From assembly GCA_024655945.1 (NCBI GenBank), contig JANLFK010000017.1, forward strand, positions 1 to 63,395: a DNA stretch of 63,395 nt, written 5' to 3'. The notes under the pieces are model-generated. The model was not told the DNA's origin. It did not search any database and saw only the letters and a list, made by a program, of their open reading frames with translations. Shown one piece after another: positions 30,788 to 39,666 of this stretch. A program made the translations under genes and the position numbers. This stretch comes from a candidate division KSB1 bacterium (GTDB taxonomy: Bacteria > Zhuqueibacterota > Zhuqueibacteria > JANLFK01 > Oleimicrobiaceae). Every line of letters starts with the position of its first letter. The stretch's first letter is position 1.

Positions 30788-31465
30788 TCAGGTTCCTTCC
30801 TGGCCGGTGCCGCCTTCGGGAGCAGAAAGCTCGTCCCATCGTTCCAGAATCTCGTTCACCAGCCCCCAGGCAAAGCCACGGCGCAGGAGAAAGTCCACGA
30901 CCCGCTTCTGAGCTTTTTCCTCCTCAGCTCGGCCCACGAGCCTCTTCTTCTTGGCGGCCAGCTCGTAGGCCAACTGTCGCTGGCTTTTCTCGCGATAAGC
31001 TTCGGCCACCGCCGCTTCGATCTGCTCTTCAGGAATCCCCTTTTCGCGCAGTTCGCTGCGCAGCAGGAACTCGCCGCACGGCCTGGTGGCAATGCGTGAG
31101 CGGGCATAGCTCAAGGCAAACTCCCGGTCGTCCACCAAGCCGGCACGTCTTAGGCTGCGCAGGGTGGCGTCGGCAGCTTCACCGAGCCCGGCCTGATGCA
31201 GGCGAGTGCGGAGCTCCTTTTCGCTGCGCGCCCGCACCGACAGCAGCCGAAGGGCCTTCTGCTTGGCCTGATGGCGCTCCTCCGCCGCCAGGAGCCGTCG
31301 TACGTCCTGGCCGGTGAGATAGTCGCCTAAGCCAAAGCCGCTCTCCAAGAGCACCTCTTGGTGCACGCCAAAAGCGAACTCTCCGTCCAGGAAGACGTTG
31401 CGGCGCGCGCGGTCGTGCTCCTGAATTTCGATGGCGGTGATCTGCCGCTTCCCTGACCCCTTCAT
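30788..31465 (-). CDS. recX: recombination regulator RecX
   Basis: 225 aa, an alpha-helical RecA modulator. Three repeated three-helix units are visible, with the family signature SEKELRTRLHQAG and a second copy LVDDREFALSYARSRI. A longer basic N-terminus (to about residue 60) and an acidic C-terminal tail are present, as in many non-enterobacterial RecX proteins. It lies 15 nt downstream of recA on the same strand, so its level is presumably set by read-through from recA. Confidence 0.93.
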   Translation of the reverse strand: MKGSGKRQITAIEIQEHDRARRNVFLDGEFAFGVHQEVLLESGFGLGDYLTGQDVRRLLAAEERHQAKQKALRLLSVRARSEKELRTRLHQAGLGEAADATLRSLRRAGLVDDREFALSYARSRIATRPCGEFLLRSELREKGIPEEQIEAAVAEAYREKSQRQLAYELAAKKKRLVGRAEEEKAQKRVVDFLLRRGFAWGLVNEILERWDELSAPEGGTGQEGT

Positions 31466-31480
31466 GCGGCGAGCCTGCCC

Positions 31481-32542
31481 TTAGCTCTTGGAGCCAAAGG
31501 TGCGTTCGGCGGCTGCCGGGGCAGGTTCCCCTTGTTGCTCAGGCAGCGTGCCCAAGGCCTCCCGTACGCGGTGCTCAATCTTCTCCAGAAGCTCCGGCGA
31601 TTGCTCAAGGTAGCGTTTCACGTTGTCGCGGCCCTGGCCGATCTTCTCCTCGCCGAAGGAAAACCAAGTGCCGCTCTTCTCCACGATCTTGTGCTCCACC
31701 GCCAGGTCCAAAATGTCGCCGACGCGGGAGATGCCGCTGCCATAAAGGACGTCGAATTCTGCCTCCCGAAATGGGGGTGCCACCTTGTTCTTGACCACTT
31801 TGACGCGCGTGCGGTTGCCTATGACGTTCTCGCCTTCTTTGATGGAACCAACCCGGCGAATGTCCAGCCGCACCGATGCGTAGAACTTGAGGGCGCGCCC
31901 TCCGGTGGTGGTCTCCGGGCTACCGAACATGACGCCAATCTTTTCCCGAATCTGGTTGATGAACACCACGGCGGTCTTGGATTTGCTGATGGAGCCGGCC
32001 AGCTTGCGCATAGCCTGCGACATGAGGCGCGCCTGCAGCCCCATCTGGGCATCCCCCATCTCCCCCTCGATCTCCGCCCTGGGCACCAGCGCCGCCACCG
32101 AGTCGATGACCACAATGTCCAACGCGCCGCTGCGCACCAGGGTTTCGGTGATCTCCAGGGCCTGCTCGCCGGTGTCCGGCTGCGAGATGAGCAAGTTGTC
32201 GGTGTCCACCCCCAACTTGCGGGCGTAGTTGGCATCCAGCGCGTGCTCTGCGTCGATGAAGGCGGCGATGCCGCCTGCCTTCTGCGCCTCGGCGATCATG
32301 TGCAGCGCCAGGGTGGTCTTGCCCGAGGACTCTGGGCCGAAGACCTCGATGATGCGGCCCCGCGGGATGCCCCCGATGCCGATAGCCGCGTCCAGGGACA
32401 AGGCGCCGGTGGAGATGGCCTCGATCTTGACACGTGCCCTTTCTTCCCCAAGACGCATCACCGAGCCGCGGCCGAACTGGCGTTCGATCTGCGACAGCGC
32501 CAGTTCCAGCGCCCGCTCCTTTTCGCTCTTTTGGTCAGTCAT
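31481..32542 (-). CDS. recA: recombinase RecA
   Basis: 353 aa, the DNA strand-exchange ATPase for homologous recombination and the SOS response. Walker A is [10 protein letters not shown], followed by the catalytic region [19 protein letters not shown] and Walker [21 protein letters not shown]. The L2 DNA-binding loop falls in [22 protein letters not shown]. Length and C-terminal acidic tail are normal. No LexA box was recognised upstream; the gene is preceded by thpR with an 18-nt gap. Confidence 0.98.
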   Translation of the reverse strand: MTDQKSEKERALELALSQIERQFGRGSVMRLGEERARVKIEAISTGALSLDAAIGIGGIPRGRIIEVFGPESSGKTTLALHMIAEAQKAGGIAAFIDAEHALDANYARKLGVDTDNLLISQPDTGEQALEITETLVRSGALDIVVIDSVAALVPRAEIEGEMGDAQMGLQARLMSQAMRKLAGSISKSKTAVVFINQIREKIGVMFGSPETTTGGRALKFYASVRLDIRRVGSIKEGENVIGNRTRVKVVKNKVAPPFREAEFDVLYGSGISRVGDILDLAVEHKIVEKSGTWFSFGEEKIGQGRDNVKRYLEQSPELLEKIEHRVREALGTLPEQQGEPAPAAAERTFGSKS

Positions 32543-32560
32543 CTGTCAGCCCCACCTTTG

Positions 32561-33136
32561 TTAGTGAGACGATAGTGCAATGTGGTGCAGCGCTGTGTAC
32601 TCCGCCCCTGTCGGTTTGAGCTCGCTCTTCATGACTCTGACCTCGCGGGCCGGGAATGTGCCCCCCGCAAAGCCGGCTTGCTGCATGGCGCGCACCACGG
32701 GCGCCACGCCCCGAGGGTCCTTCACCCGACCCAGGGTCAGATGCGGCGAAAAGTCCCGCCCTTCCGGCGGAAAGCCCAGTGGGCGGAGCTCTTCTTCGAT
32801 GGCGTGCGCCAGGGCCTTCAGCCGGCCGGTCGGCTCCTGGATGCCCACCCACAACACGCGAGGTTGCCGAAAATTGGGGAAGGCGCCCACCCCCGCAATG
32901 CTCACCTCAAAGGGCGCAACCTGCCGGCAAGCCCGTGCCACCGCCTCTGCAACCATAGGGATCTGTTCCTGGTCGACGTCCCCGAGGAACTTGAGGGTCA
33001 GGTGGATGCCTTCCGGGCGCGTCCAGCTAATCCGCCCGCCCACGCGGCGGAGAGTGGCCTGAAGCTGCGCGATCTGCTCCTTTTGCGCCTCCGGAATGTC
33101 GATGGCGATGAACGTGCGAACCTTCCCCAAGACCAC
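32561..33136 (-). CDS. thpR: RNA 2',3'-cyclic phosphodiesterase (2H family)
   Basis: 191 aa. Two HxTL catalytic motifs, GIHLTLKFLG and SPHLTLGRV, define the 2H phosphoesterase superfamily; the family opens cyclic phosphates on RNA ends. The N-terminal RTFIAIDIPEAQKEQIA is typical of ThpR/LigT. The start is GTG 33136, three nt after the cinA stop; TTG 33130 is an alternative with better Shine-Dalgarno spacing (AGAGG). The order cinA-thpR-recA is common across bacteria. Confidence 0.93.
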   Translation of the reverse strand: MVLGKVRTFIAIDIPEAQKEQIAQLQATLRRVGGRISWTRPEGIHLTLKFLGDVDQEQIPMVAEAVARACRQVAPFEVSIAGVGAFPNFRQPRVLWVGIQEPTGRLKALAHAIEEELRPLGFPPEGRDFSPHLTLGRVKDPRGVAPVVRAMQQAGFAGGTFPAREVRVMKSELKPTGAEYTALHHIALSSH

Positions 33137-33139
33137 CTC

Positions 33140-34414
33140 TCAAATTTCTTCGTTGAGGAGCGGCCAGCCAAGGAGATGCCGTCGTACCATGTCCAGTGCC
33201 GCCGCGGCCGCGCGCTCCTTATTGGCCAGACGATCGAAAGGAAAAAGGCACCGCTTGCACAGGCTCTGCGTGCCGTCACAAAAGCCTATGTAGACCAGCC
33301 CCACCGGCTTGGTCGGCGTCCCGCCTGTCGGCCCGGCAATCCCGGTGGTGGAGAGGCCGAGGTCGGTCTTCGCCACACGGCGGACGCCCTCTGCCATGGC
33401 TTGTGCCACCTCCGGGCTCACGGCTCCATGGCGCGCGATTAGCTCCTCCGCCACGCCCAGCAGTTCCACCTTGGCCTGGTTGCTGTAGGCAACGACCCCG
33501 CGCTCAAAATAGGCCGAGCTGCCAGAGACATTGGTCAGGCGGTGGGCGACCAGGCCGCCAGTGCACGATTCCGCCACGGCAATGCTCTTACCAGCACTGT
33601 TCAGGAGCTCGCCCACTGCCTCTTCCAGCCGGCGGTTGTCCGTGCCATAGATGAACTCCCCCGCCTTCTGGCGCACCATCTCGGCGGCGTGCTCCACCGC
33701 GCGCCGACAGGCATCGCGATCCGGTCCCTCAGCAGTCAGGCGCACATCCACCCCTATGCTGCCGGCCTGGTAGGCGAGGCGAACCTCCTCCCCTTGGCCC
33801 ACCCCGCTCAGCCGCTCCGCAAGGGTCGACTCTGGGATCCCCGTGGTGCGCACGACAAGCTCAACCACGCTCCAGCCGCCGGCCAGCCCTTGCAAGCGGG
33901 GGAGGACCTCCTGTTCGACCATCGCCCGCATCTCCGCCGGCACGCCGGGGAGCGCAAAGCCGCTCACCTCCTGCCAGCGGAACATGAACCCCGGCGCGGT
34001 TCCTAAGGGGTTACGCAGCACCGTGGCACCACGGGGAATCTGCGCCTGACGCTCGTTGTTGGCGCTCATGCGCAAGCCGCGGGTAGCAAAGCGCGCGCGT
34101 ATAGCAACCACGGCTTCTTCGTCCACCACCAGTGGCACACCCAGAAGCTCCGCGACCACCTCTCTGGTCAGGTCATCGGGCGTCGGGCCTAAACCACCAG
34201 CGATGACCACCACCTGGGCGCGGCCCAGGGCTCGCGAAAACGCGTCGCGCATCTGCTCTGGGTCGTCACCCACCGTGGTCATCCACTGGGTGGCCACGCC
34301 GACCTCTCTCAGGGCGCGCGCCAGGAACTGCGCATTGCCATTGGCTACACGCCCGGCCAACAACTCGTCGCCGACGGTCACCAGCTCGGCCACTATTCGC
34401 TTGCCCTGCTTCAT
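33140..34414 (-). CDS. cinA: CinA: NMN deamidase / competence-damage protein
   Basis: 424 aa. The N-terminal MoaB/MogA-like COG1058 domain (ELVTVGDELLAGRVANGN; VVVIAGGLGPTPDDLTREV) is followed by the C-terminal PncC-type NMN amidohydrolase domain (AVAESCTGGLVAHRLTNVSG; STTGIAGPTGGTPTKPVG). The domains act in pyridine nucleotide recycling. ATG 34414 is chosen: it gives the canonical start KRIVAELVTVGDELL and lies about 20 nt after the predicted transcription start, whereas the longer frame reaches past the promoter. Confidence 0.94.
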   Translation of the reverse strand: MKQGKRIVAELVTVGDELLAGRVANGNAQFLARALREVGVATQWMTTVGDDPEQMRDAFSRALGRAQVVVIAGGLGPTPDDLTREVVAELLGVPLVVDEEAVVAIRARFATRGLRMSANNERQAQIPRGATVLRNPLGTAPGFMFRWQEVSGFALPGVPAEMRAMVEQEVLPRLQGLAGGWSVVELVVRTTGIPESTLAERLSGVGQGEEVRLAYQAGSIGVDVRLTAEGPDRDACRRAVEHAAEMVRQKAGEFIYGTDNRRLEEAVGELLNSAGKSIAVAESCTGGLVAHRLTNVSGSSAYFERGVVAYSNQAKVELLGVAEELIARHGAVSPEVAQAMAEGVRRVAKTDLGLSTTGIAGPTGGTPTKPVGLVYIGFCDGTQSLCKRCLFPFDRLANKERAAAAALDMVRRHLLGWPLLNEEI

Positions 34415-34441
34415 GCCCTGCTCGGCGCTTTGCCACTTTGA

Positions 34442-34470
34442 AATATAAGCAATTCTCCAAGAAAAAACAA
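34442..34470 (-). promoter_or_regulatory. sigma-70-type promoter of the cinA-recA operon
   Basis: TTGTTT (34465-34470) and TATATT (34442-34447), 17 nt apart on the minus strand. Transcription would begin near 34435, leaving a leader of about 20 nt before the cinA ATG and excluding the longer upstream start. Confidence 0.65.
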
Positions 34471-34537
34471 AGGTGAGTTTTCTGTTCCGGCTCAACCCAC
34501 CTTGTCCGACATCCACACTGTTGTCTGTTGCCGTCGC

Positions 34538-34984
34538 TCAGCCAAACATCTTGAGCGCCACATGCAGCCCTATGCACGTGTAAAGGCCGGCCATGAGGTC
34601 ATCGGCCATTACGCCCCAGCCACCGGGCAGTTCCTGGAGCTCATCAACCGGAAAAGGCTTGAGCACATCTAACGCCCTGAAGACCAGGAAAGCCGCCCCG
34701 TACACGACGAAAGTCCTCGGCAGGCCAACCAGCGAAAGGGCCATCCCGGCGATCTCATCGATGTTGATCCGCGAGGCATCGTGCCCATAGGCCTGCTCGG
34801 CGCGCGTCGCCGTGACCACCCCAAGCGGCACAAGCACAAGCAACGCGAGTGCACCACCCAGGACCCCGGGGTGTGGCAGGACCACGGCCAGGATCAGTGC
34901 CAGCGCGCTCCCCACGGTGCCGGGTGCCACAGGCGAAAACCCGGTGTAGAGGCCGGTGGCGCAGAGCCTGCTGAGGAAACTCAC
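34538..34984 (-). CDS. pgpA: phosphatidylglycerophosphatase A
   Basis: A 148-aa membrane enzyme removing the phosphate of phosphatidylglycerophosphate. Motifs: TGFSPVAPGTVGSALAL, INIDEIAGMALSLVGLP and RALDVLKPFPVDELQELPGG, with two or more hydrophobic helices between. GTG 34984 overlaps the pgsA stop as GTGA. The long in-frame extension upstream is pgsA read in another frame. With pgsA it makes the two consecutive steps from CDP-diacylglycerol to phosphatidylglycerol. Confidence 0.92.
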   Translation of the reverse strand: MSFLSRLCATGLYTGFSPVAPGTVGSALALILAVVLPHPGVLGGALALLVLVPLGVVTATRAEQAYGHDASRINIDEIAGMALSLVGLPRTFVVYGAAFLVFRALDVLKPFPVDELQELPGGWGVMADDLMAGLYTCIGLHVALKMFG

Positions 34985-35607
34985 GCGCGCACCCCACGCG
35001 GCAGAAGGGCGCGCAGCATAGCCCCAACCGCCTGGCGCACATGCGCGCGGTTGTCCACAAGATAGAGGATGCCCGTGGTCACAGTCAAGCAGGTGACCAC
35101 GAACATGAGCTTGTCCAGGAGGCCGAGGCGGTGGACCGCCTCCAGCACGCGCAGCGCCGATGGCCGCGCAGCCAAGGTACGCTCTGCCAGCAGGAATGCC
35201 ATCACCGCGTATACGGCCCCCGCCTGAGCAGCAGTCTTCACCCGCGCCAGCCCCATGGTGACCACCGGCTGTCTCTTCCACATGGCATAAGAGCGGAGCC
35301 CGGTGATGAGCGCGTCGCGCACCGCAATCACCACCACCATCCACACGGCCACGTAGCCGAGGATCGCCAGGCAGATCAAGGCAGCCGTGATGAGGATCTT
35401 GTCGGCAAGAGGGTCAAGGAACTTGCCCCATGTGCTCACCGCGCCAAAACGGCGAGCAACGTAGCCGTCATAGAGGTCCGTGAGCGAGGCTACCACGAAG
35501 ATCGTGCACCCCGCGTAGAGACTGACCAGGTTCTCGCCCAAGATCAGAGCGACAAAAAGTGGTGTGAGGGCGATGCGCAACAGCGTCAAACCGTTGGCAA
35601 GCGTCAT
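34981..35607 (-). CDS. pgsA: CDP-diacylglycerol--glycerol-3-phosphate 3-phosphatidyltransferase
   Basis: A 208-aa inner-membrane enzyme. The CDP-alcohol phosphotransferase motif reads DGYVARRFGAVSTWGKFLDP followed by LADK, with all conserved Asp, Gly and Arg positions present. About five hydrophobic segments are visible. It begins phosphatidylglycerol synthesis and is directly coupled to pgpA by a 4-nt overlap. It sits 20 nt after the oxidoreductase beta subunit gene. Confidence 0.93.
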   Translation of the reverse strand: MTLANGLTLLRIALTPLFVALILGENLVSLYAGCTIFVVASLTDLYDGYVARRFGAVSTWGKFLDPLADKILITAALICLAILGYVAVWMVVVIAVRDALITGLRSYAMWKRQPVVTMGLARVKTAAQAGAVYAVMAFLLAERTLAARPSALRVLEAVHRLGLLDKLMFVVTCLTVTTGILYLVDNRAHVRQAVGAMLRALLPRGVRA

Positions 35608-35627
35608 AGGGCCCCGCCGAGTTTAGG

Positions 35628-36563
35628 TCACTTCTGACCAGCGCTCTGCTCGCACATGCGCACCAACAGCTCCCACCGCCGATCCACCTCTTCCTGAGCT
35701 GCGGCCAAAAGGTGCGCGTTCTCGGCGCGATGCAGATGACGGAACCGCCCCTGGTGCTTCGTCCACTCGCTGAGGGGTAGTTTCTCCTTCGGGCGATAGT
35801 TCAAGATGCGCGCGCCATGATCGTACTCGTACAACGGCCAGAAACAGGTCTCCACGGCCAGACGAGCCATCTCGATACCCAGTTCTTGCGGAAACCGCCA
35901 TCCGGGCGGACAGGGGGCCAGAACATTGATGAACGTCGGCCCCTCCACTGCCAATGCCCGCTCCACCTTGCGGTTCAGGTCCTTCCAGTGGCTGACGCTG
36001 GCCTGCGCGGCATACGGCACATTGTGCGCGATGACGATCTCGGTCAGGTTCTTGGGGAACTGCTTCTTCCCCTTGTGCACCTTGCCTGCCGGGGCGGTCT
36101 TTGTATCGGCAGCAAAGGGCGTAGCACTGGAGCGCTGGATGCCGGTGTTCATGTAGGCTTCATTGTCATAGCAGACGTAGAGCATGCTGTGGCCGCGCTC
36201 CAAAACCCCGGAAAGGGCCTGCAGACCGATGTCATAGGTGCCGCCATCTCCGCCAAAGGCGATGAACCTGATGTCCTTGCCCACTCGCCCCTTGCGCTTC
36301 AGGGCACGATAAGCGGCCTCCACACCGCTGATGGTGGCTGCCACGTTCTCGAAGGCGTTATGGATAAAAGGCACCTTCCAGGCCGTGTAGGGGAAGATGG
36401 TGGTCACCACCTCCATGCAGCCGGTTGCACAGCCGCACACGACATGTCCCTGGGCCGAGCGCAGCACCTGATGGAAAGCAATAATCGGCACGCAGCCAGC
36501 ACAGGCACGATGCCCAGGGGATAGCTTATCTCCTCTCTGTGCAAGCTCTTTGATGGTCGCCAT
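35628..36563 (-). CDS. porB: 2-oxoacid:ferredoxin oxidoreductase, beta (thiamine diphosphate) subunit
   Basis: 311 aa. The thiamine diphosphate/Mg motif runs GGDGGTYDIGLQ to NEAYMNTG. Cysteines in GHRACAGC and the CGCATGC stretch fit ligands of the beta-subunit [4Fe-4S] cluster. Together with the gamma, delta and alpha genes upstream it forms a four-subunit enzyme that oxidatively decarboxylates a 2-oxoacid to acyl-CoA with ferredoxin as acceptor. Pyruvate is the likeliest substrate; 2-ketoisovalerate cannot be excluded. Confidence 0.92.
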   Translation of the reverse strand: MATIKELAQRGDKLSPGHRACAGCVPIIAFHQVLRSAQGHVVCGCATGCMEVVTTIFPYTAWKVPFIHNAFENVAATISGVEAAYRALKRKGRVGKDIRFIAFGGDGGTYDIGLQALSGVLERGHSMLYVCYDNEAYMNTGIQRSSATPFAADTKTAPAGKVHKGKKQFPKNLTEIVIAHNVPYAAQASVSHWKDLNRKVERALAVEGPTFINVLAPCPPGWRFPQELGIEMARLAVETCFWPLYEYDHGARILNYRPKEKLPLSEWTKHQGRFRHLHRAENAHLLAAAQEEVDRRWELLVRMCEQSAGQK

Positions 36564-36592
36564 ATCTCACACCTCGTCCATACGCCTGTTCG

Positions 36593-37780
36593 CTACTCGC
36601 GGAGTCCCAAGTAGCCAACCTCAAATTCCACCCGGCCGGTCTGCACGATGCGTTTCAAATCAGCGAAAGCCTTGTACAGGTGTTCCTCCTCCAAATCGCG
36701 TCCGCCCAGGCCGTAGATGTAGTCAATCACCTTCACGGGGTAGTGGCCGTTGTTACTGAACAAGGCGGAGCGCACATCGCCGTATAACGAGCCACCTTTG
36801 GCGCCAAAGGAAACCGCGCGATCGAGCACTGCCGCCGCCTTGACCTTGGCGAGCGCCGCCACAATCCGGTCATACGGGAACGGGCGGTAGCAGCGCACCT
36901 TGAGCAAGCCGACCGCTTCTCCTTGCTCTCGCAACTGGTCGACGACGACCTTGGCCGTGCCGCAGGTGGAGCCCATGGCCACCACGGCGCGATCTGCATC
37001 CTCCATGCGGTACTCTTCGATCAGGTCATAGCCCCTGCCGCAGAGGGTGCTGTAGGCGCGCGACACCTCCTCGATGACCGGCAGTGCATTTTCTTCGGCC
37101 TCAATCTCCTGGCGCTTGTGCTCAAAGTAATAGTCCTGCAAGTCCAGGGGTCCTACCGTAAACGGGTGGTCGACGTCGAGAAGGTAGCGCTCGGGCCGGT
37201 ACTCGCCTACGAAGTCCTTGACCTGCTGATCTTGCAGGATCTCCAAACGCTCCACCGTGTGGCTGATGATAAAGCCGTCCAGCGTGACCATCACCGGCAG
37301 CAGCACGCGGCGATCCTCCGCGATCTTGACCGCCATGATGGCGTTGTCGTAGGCCTCCTGCGCGTTCTCGGAGAAGAGCTGAATCCACCCGGAGTCGCGG
37401 CAGCCCATGGTGTCCGAGTGGTCGCAGTGAATGTTGATGTTGCCGCTGAGGGCGCGATTGACCACGGCCATCACGATCGGCAGGCGCAGCGAGGCTGCGA
37501 TGTAGACGATCTCCCACATCAGGGCCAAGCCGTTGGCACTGGTGGCGGTCATGGCCCTGGCGCCGGCAGCTGCGGCGCCCACAGAGGCGCTCATGGCGCT
37601 GTGTTCGGACTCCACCAGGACCAGCTCGGTATCCACCAGGCCATCGGCGTGAAACTCGGCGAATTTGTGCATCAACTCTGTCTGCGGAGTGATAGGATAG
37701 GCTGCCACCACGTCGGGGTTGATCTGCCGCATCGCCTCCGCAACGGCCTCGTTTCCCGTGAGGGCAACAATCTGAGCCAT
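36593..37780 (-). CDS. porA: 2-oxoacid:ferredoxin oxidoreductase, alpha subunit
   Basis: 395 aa. It starts with the typical ALTGNEAVAEAMRQINPDVV and AAYPITPQTELMHKFAEF, followed by SEHSAMSASVGAAAAGARAM, all characteristic of the alpha (pyrimidine-binding and transketolase-C) subunit. ATG 37780 is preferred over the codon at 37795 because GGAGAAAGA precedes it. It follows the delta subunit gene by 15 nt and precedes beta by 29 nt, in the order gamma-delta-alpha-beta. Confidence 0.93.
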   Translation of the reverse strand: MAQIVALTGNEAVAEAMRQINPDVVAAYPITPQTELMHKFAEFHADGLVDTELVLVESEHSAMSASVGAAAAGARAMTATSANGLALMWEIVYIAASLRLPIVMAVVNRALSGNINIHCDHSDTMGCRDSGWIQLFSENAQEAYDNAIMAVKIAEDRRVLLPVMVTLDGFIISHTVERLEILQDQQVKDFVGEYRPERYLLDVDHPFTVGPLDLQDYYFEHKRQEIEAEENALPVIEEVSRAYSTLCGRGYDLIEEYRMEDADRAVVAMGSTCGTAKVVVDQLREQGEAVGLLKVRCYRPFPYDRIVAALAKVKAAAVLDRAVSFGAKGGSLYGDVRSALFSNNGHYPVKVIDYIYGLGGRDLEEEHLYKAFADLKRIVQTGRVEFEVGYLGLRE

Positions 37781-37795
37781 TCTTTCTCCTCGCAA

Positions 37796-38080
37796 CTAGA
37801 ACTCCGGCACCATTTCGATGGCATTGGCTTTCTCGGGGCACTCTTTGGCGCAGATGCCACACCCCTTGCAATAGTCATAATCGAACCCCTTCATCTTGCC
37901 CCCCTCCACTTTCACCGCCGGCTCCGGGCAGTAAATCCAGCAAAAGAGACAGTGGATGCAGCGCTCTTCCTTCCACAGGGGTTTAAAGGCACGCCAGGAG
38001 CCCGTCTTGTAGGTCGCGGCGTTACCGGCCTCCACAATCACCCCGCCGGTGGCAAGTTCTTTCCAGCTCTTCAGGCTCAT
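37796..38080 (-). CDS. porD: 2-oxoacid:ferredoxin oxidoreductase, delta (2[4Fe-4S] ferredoxin) subunit
   Basis: 94 aa. Two complete 4Fe-4S motifs are present, CIHCLFCWIYCP and CKGCGICAKECP. The N-terminal WRAFKPLWKEERCIHC context is typical of the delta subunit, which relays electrons to external ferredoxin. Its start overlaps the gamma-subunit stop by 4 nt (38077-38080). Confidence 0.94.
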   Translation of the reverse strand: MSLKSWKELATGGVIVEAGNAATYKTGSWRAFKPLWKEERCIHCLFCWIYCPEPAVKVEGGKMKGFDYDYCKGCGICAKECPEKANAIEMVPEF

Positions 38081-38649
38081 CCTATCTGCACCTCCTGATA
38101 CGCGCGCTTGATCGCCTTGACGTTGGCCTCGCTGATCTCCCGACTGAATTTGCGGGCGAACTTGTGTTCGATGTCGGCCACCACGGTGTCCAATTCCAAC
38201 ATGCCGGTGGCACGCAGAAATGCGCCCAACATGACGGTGTTCGGAATCGGCCGCCCAATGGTCTCTTGCGCAATCTGCGACGCGTTCAGCGTGATGATTT
38301 TGCGCCCGGTCAGATTCAGCCGCTTGCGGATTTGCTCCGGCGTCTGCGGAGTGTTGACGATGAGGGTGCCGTCTTCGGGCATCCCCTCGGTCACATCCAC
38401 GGTGTCCAGAAGGGTCTGGTCAAGCACCATCACAATCGACGGCCGCTTGACCGGGCTATGCAGGATTATCGGGGCATCGGAAATCCGCGTGTAGGCCCGC
38501 ACTGGCGCACCTGTCCGCTCCGGCCCATACTCGGGAAAGGCCTGACCGTAGCTCCCTTCCTCGATGGCAGCCTCGGCCAGGAGCTGTGCCGCCGTCTTAG
38601 CCCCTTGTCCTCCTCGTCCATGCCAGCGCACTTCGATCATCCGTGCCAC
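38077..38649 (-). CDS. porG: 2-oxoacid:ferredoxin oxidoreductase, gamma subunit
   Basis: 190 aa. The family motifs EVRWHGRGGQGAKTAAQLLA and EYGPERTGAPVRAYTRIS are clear. The gamma subunit contributes to CoA-substrate binding and assembly in the PorGDAB enzyme. It is the first gene of the oxidoreductase set and lies 54 nt after recR, so it might be read through from dnaX-ybaB-recR. I saw no clear promoter between them. Confidence 0.93.
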   Translation of the reverse strand: MARMIEVRWHGRGGQGAKTAAQLLAEAAIEEGSYGQAFPEYGPERTGAPVRAYTRISDAPIILHSPVKRPSIVMVLDQTLLDTVDVTEGMPEDGTLIVNTPQTPEQIRKRLNLTGRKIITLNASQIAQETIGRPIPNTVMLGAFLRATGMLELDTVVADIEHKFARKFSREISEANVKAIKRAYQEVQIG

Positions 38650-38703
38650 GTCACAGTCCTCCTACCACAAACTCTCGCCTGGTGAGCCATGCGCTCTTGC
38701 CCT

Positions 38704-39309
38704 CTACAACGCAGTTCTCCCCTCCAAGGCTTTGGTCAAGGTAATCTCGTCGGCGTATTCCAGGTCCACCCCCATCGGGATGCCGCGCGCAATACGCGTC
38801 ACCTTGATGCCCAAGGGCTGGATAAGCTTGAGCAAGTAGAGGGCGGTTGCTTCGCCTTCCGCATTGGGGTTGCTCGCCAAAATGACCTCCTCCACTGGCG
38901 GGTGCAAGCGGGTGATGAGCTCTTTCACTTTCAGATGTTCCGGCCCTATCCCATCCAGCGGCGAAAGTGCGCCTCCCAGCACGTGGTACAGGCCGTGGTA
39001 TTCGTGCGTGCGCTCCAGGGCCAGCACGTCGTTGGCCTCTTCGACCACGCAGATGACGCGCTGGTCGCGCTTGGGATCGCTGCAGATGGCACAGGGGTCC
39101 TGCTCGGTGATGCTGCAGCAGATGGAGCAGCGACTCACCCGCTCCTTAAGCCTGACCAGCGACTCGGCCAACACGCGCACCTCGTCGGCCGGCACTTTTA
39201 GCAGATAGAAGACAATGCGCTGCGCGGACTTGCGACCAATCCCCGGAAGTTGCGACAGCTGGGTAATGGCTCTCTCTACCGCCTCAGAAGGGTATAGCAC
39301 AGAGAACAC
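38704..39309 (-). CDS. recR: recombination protein RecR
   Basis: 201 aa. A helix-hairpin-helix (QLPGIGRKSAQRIVFYLL) is followed by a zinc site with four cysteines (CSICCSITEQDPCAIC) and a Toprim domain (VICVVEEANDVLALERT). With RecF and RecO it loads RecA at gaps. It follows ybaB by 12 nt in the conserved dnaX-ybaB-recR order. Confidence 0.96.
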   Translation of the reverse strand: MFSVLYPSEAVERAITQLSQLPGIGRKSAQRIVFYLLKVPADEVRVLAESLVRLKERVSRCSICCSITEQDPCAICSDPKRDQRVICVVEEANDVLALERTHEYHGLYHVLGGALSPLDGIGPEHLKVKELITRLHPPVEEVILASNPNAEGEATALYLLKLIQPLGIKVTRIARGIPMGVDLEYADEITLTKALEGRTAL

Positions 39310-39321
39310 TCCCCGGGGGCG

Positions 39322-39648
39322 CTACATGAGCCCCGGTAACAGGTTGGACCCTAAGCCGCCAGTCACCTTGCTCATCTCCTCGGCAGCCCTTTCCTGCACC
39401 TTCTGGAAAGCCTGATTCAGCGCGGCGACAACCAGGTCCTCGAGCATCTCGACGTCCTCGGGGTTGACCACCTCGGGGTCGATCTTGACTTCGACGACCT
39501 CGTACTTGCCCGTGACCACGGCCTTGACCATGCCGCCACCGGCTGTCCCCTCCACCCGCAAGGCAGCCAGCTCCTCTTGTGCCCGCTGCATCTGCTCCTG
39601 CATCTTCTGCGCTTGCTTCAGCAGGCCGCCGAGGCCCATCTTCTGCAT
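39322..39648 (-). CDS. ybaB: YbaB/EbfC-family nucleoid-associated protein
   Basis: 108 aa, a small DNA-binding protein. The N-terminal coiled helix (LGGLLKQAQKMQEQMQRAQE) and the central GGGMVKAVVTGKYEVVEVKI motif match the family. It lies 18 nt after the end of the tau reading frame of dnaX and 12 nt before recR. Confidence 0.94.
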   Translation of the reverse strand: MQKMGLGGLLKQAQKMQEQMQRAQEELAALRVEGTAGGGMVKAVVTGKYEVVEVKIDPEVVNPEDVEMLEDLVVAALNQAFQKVQERAAEEMSKVTGGLGSNLLPGLM

Positions 39649-39666
39649 GAGTCTTCCTCCCTGCTC

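Noticed and set aside
34985-35344. Long N-terminal extension of pgpA
   Set aside because: It is pgsA read in another frame; the GTG at 34984 overlaps the pgsA stop and gives the usual PgpA start.
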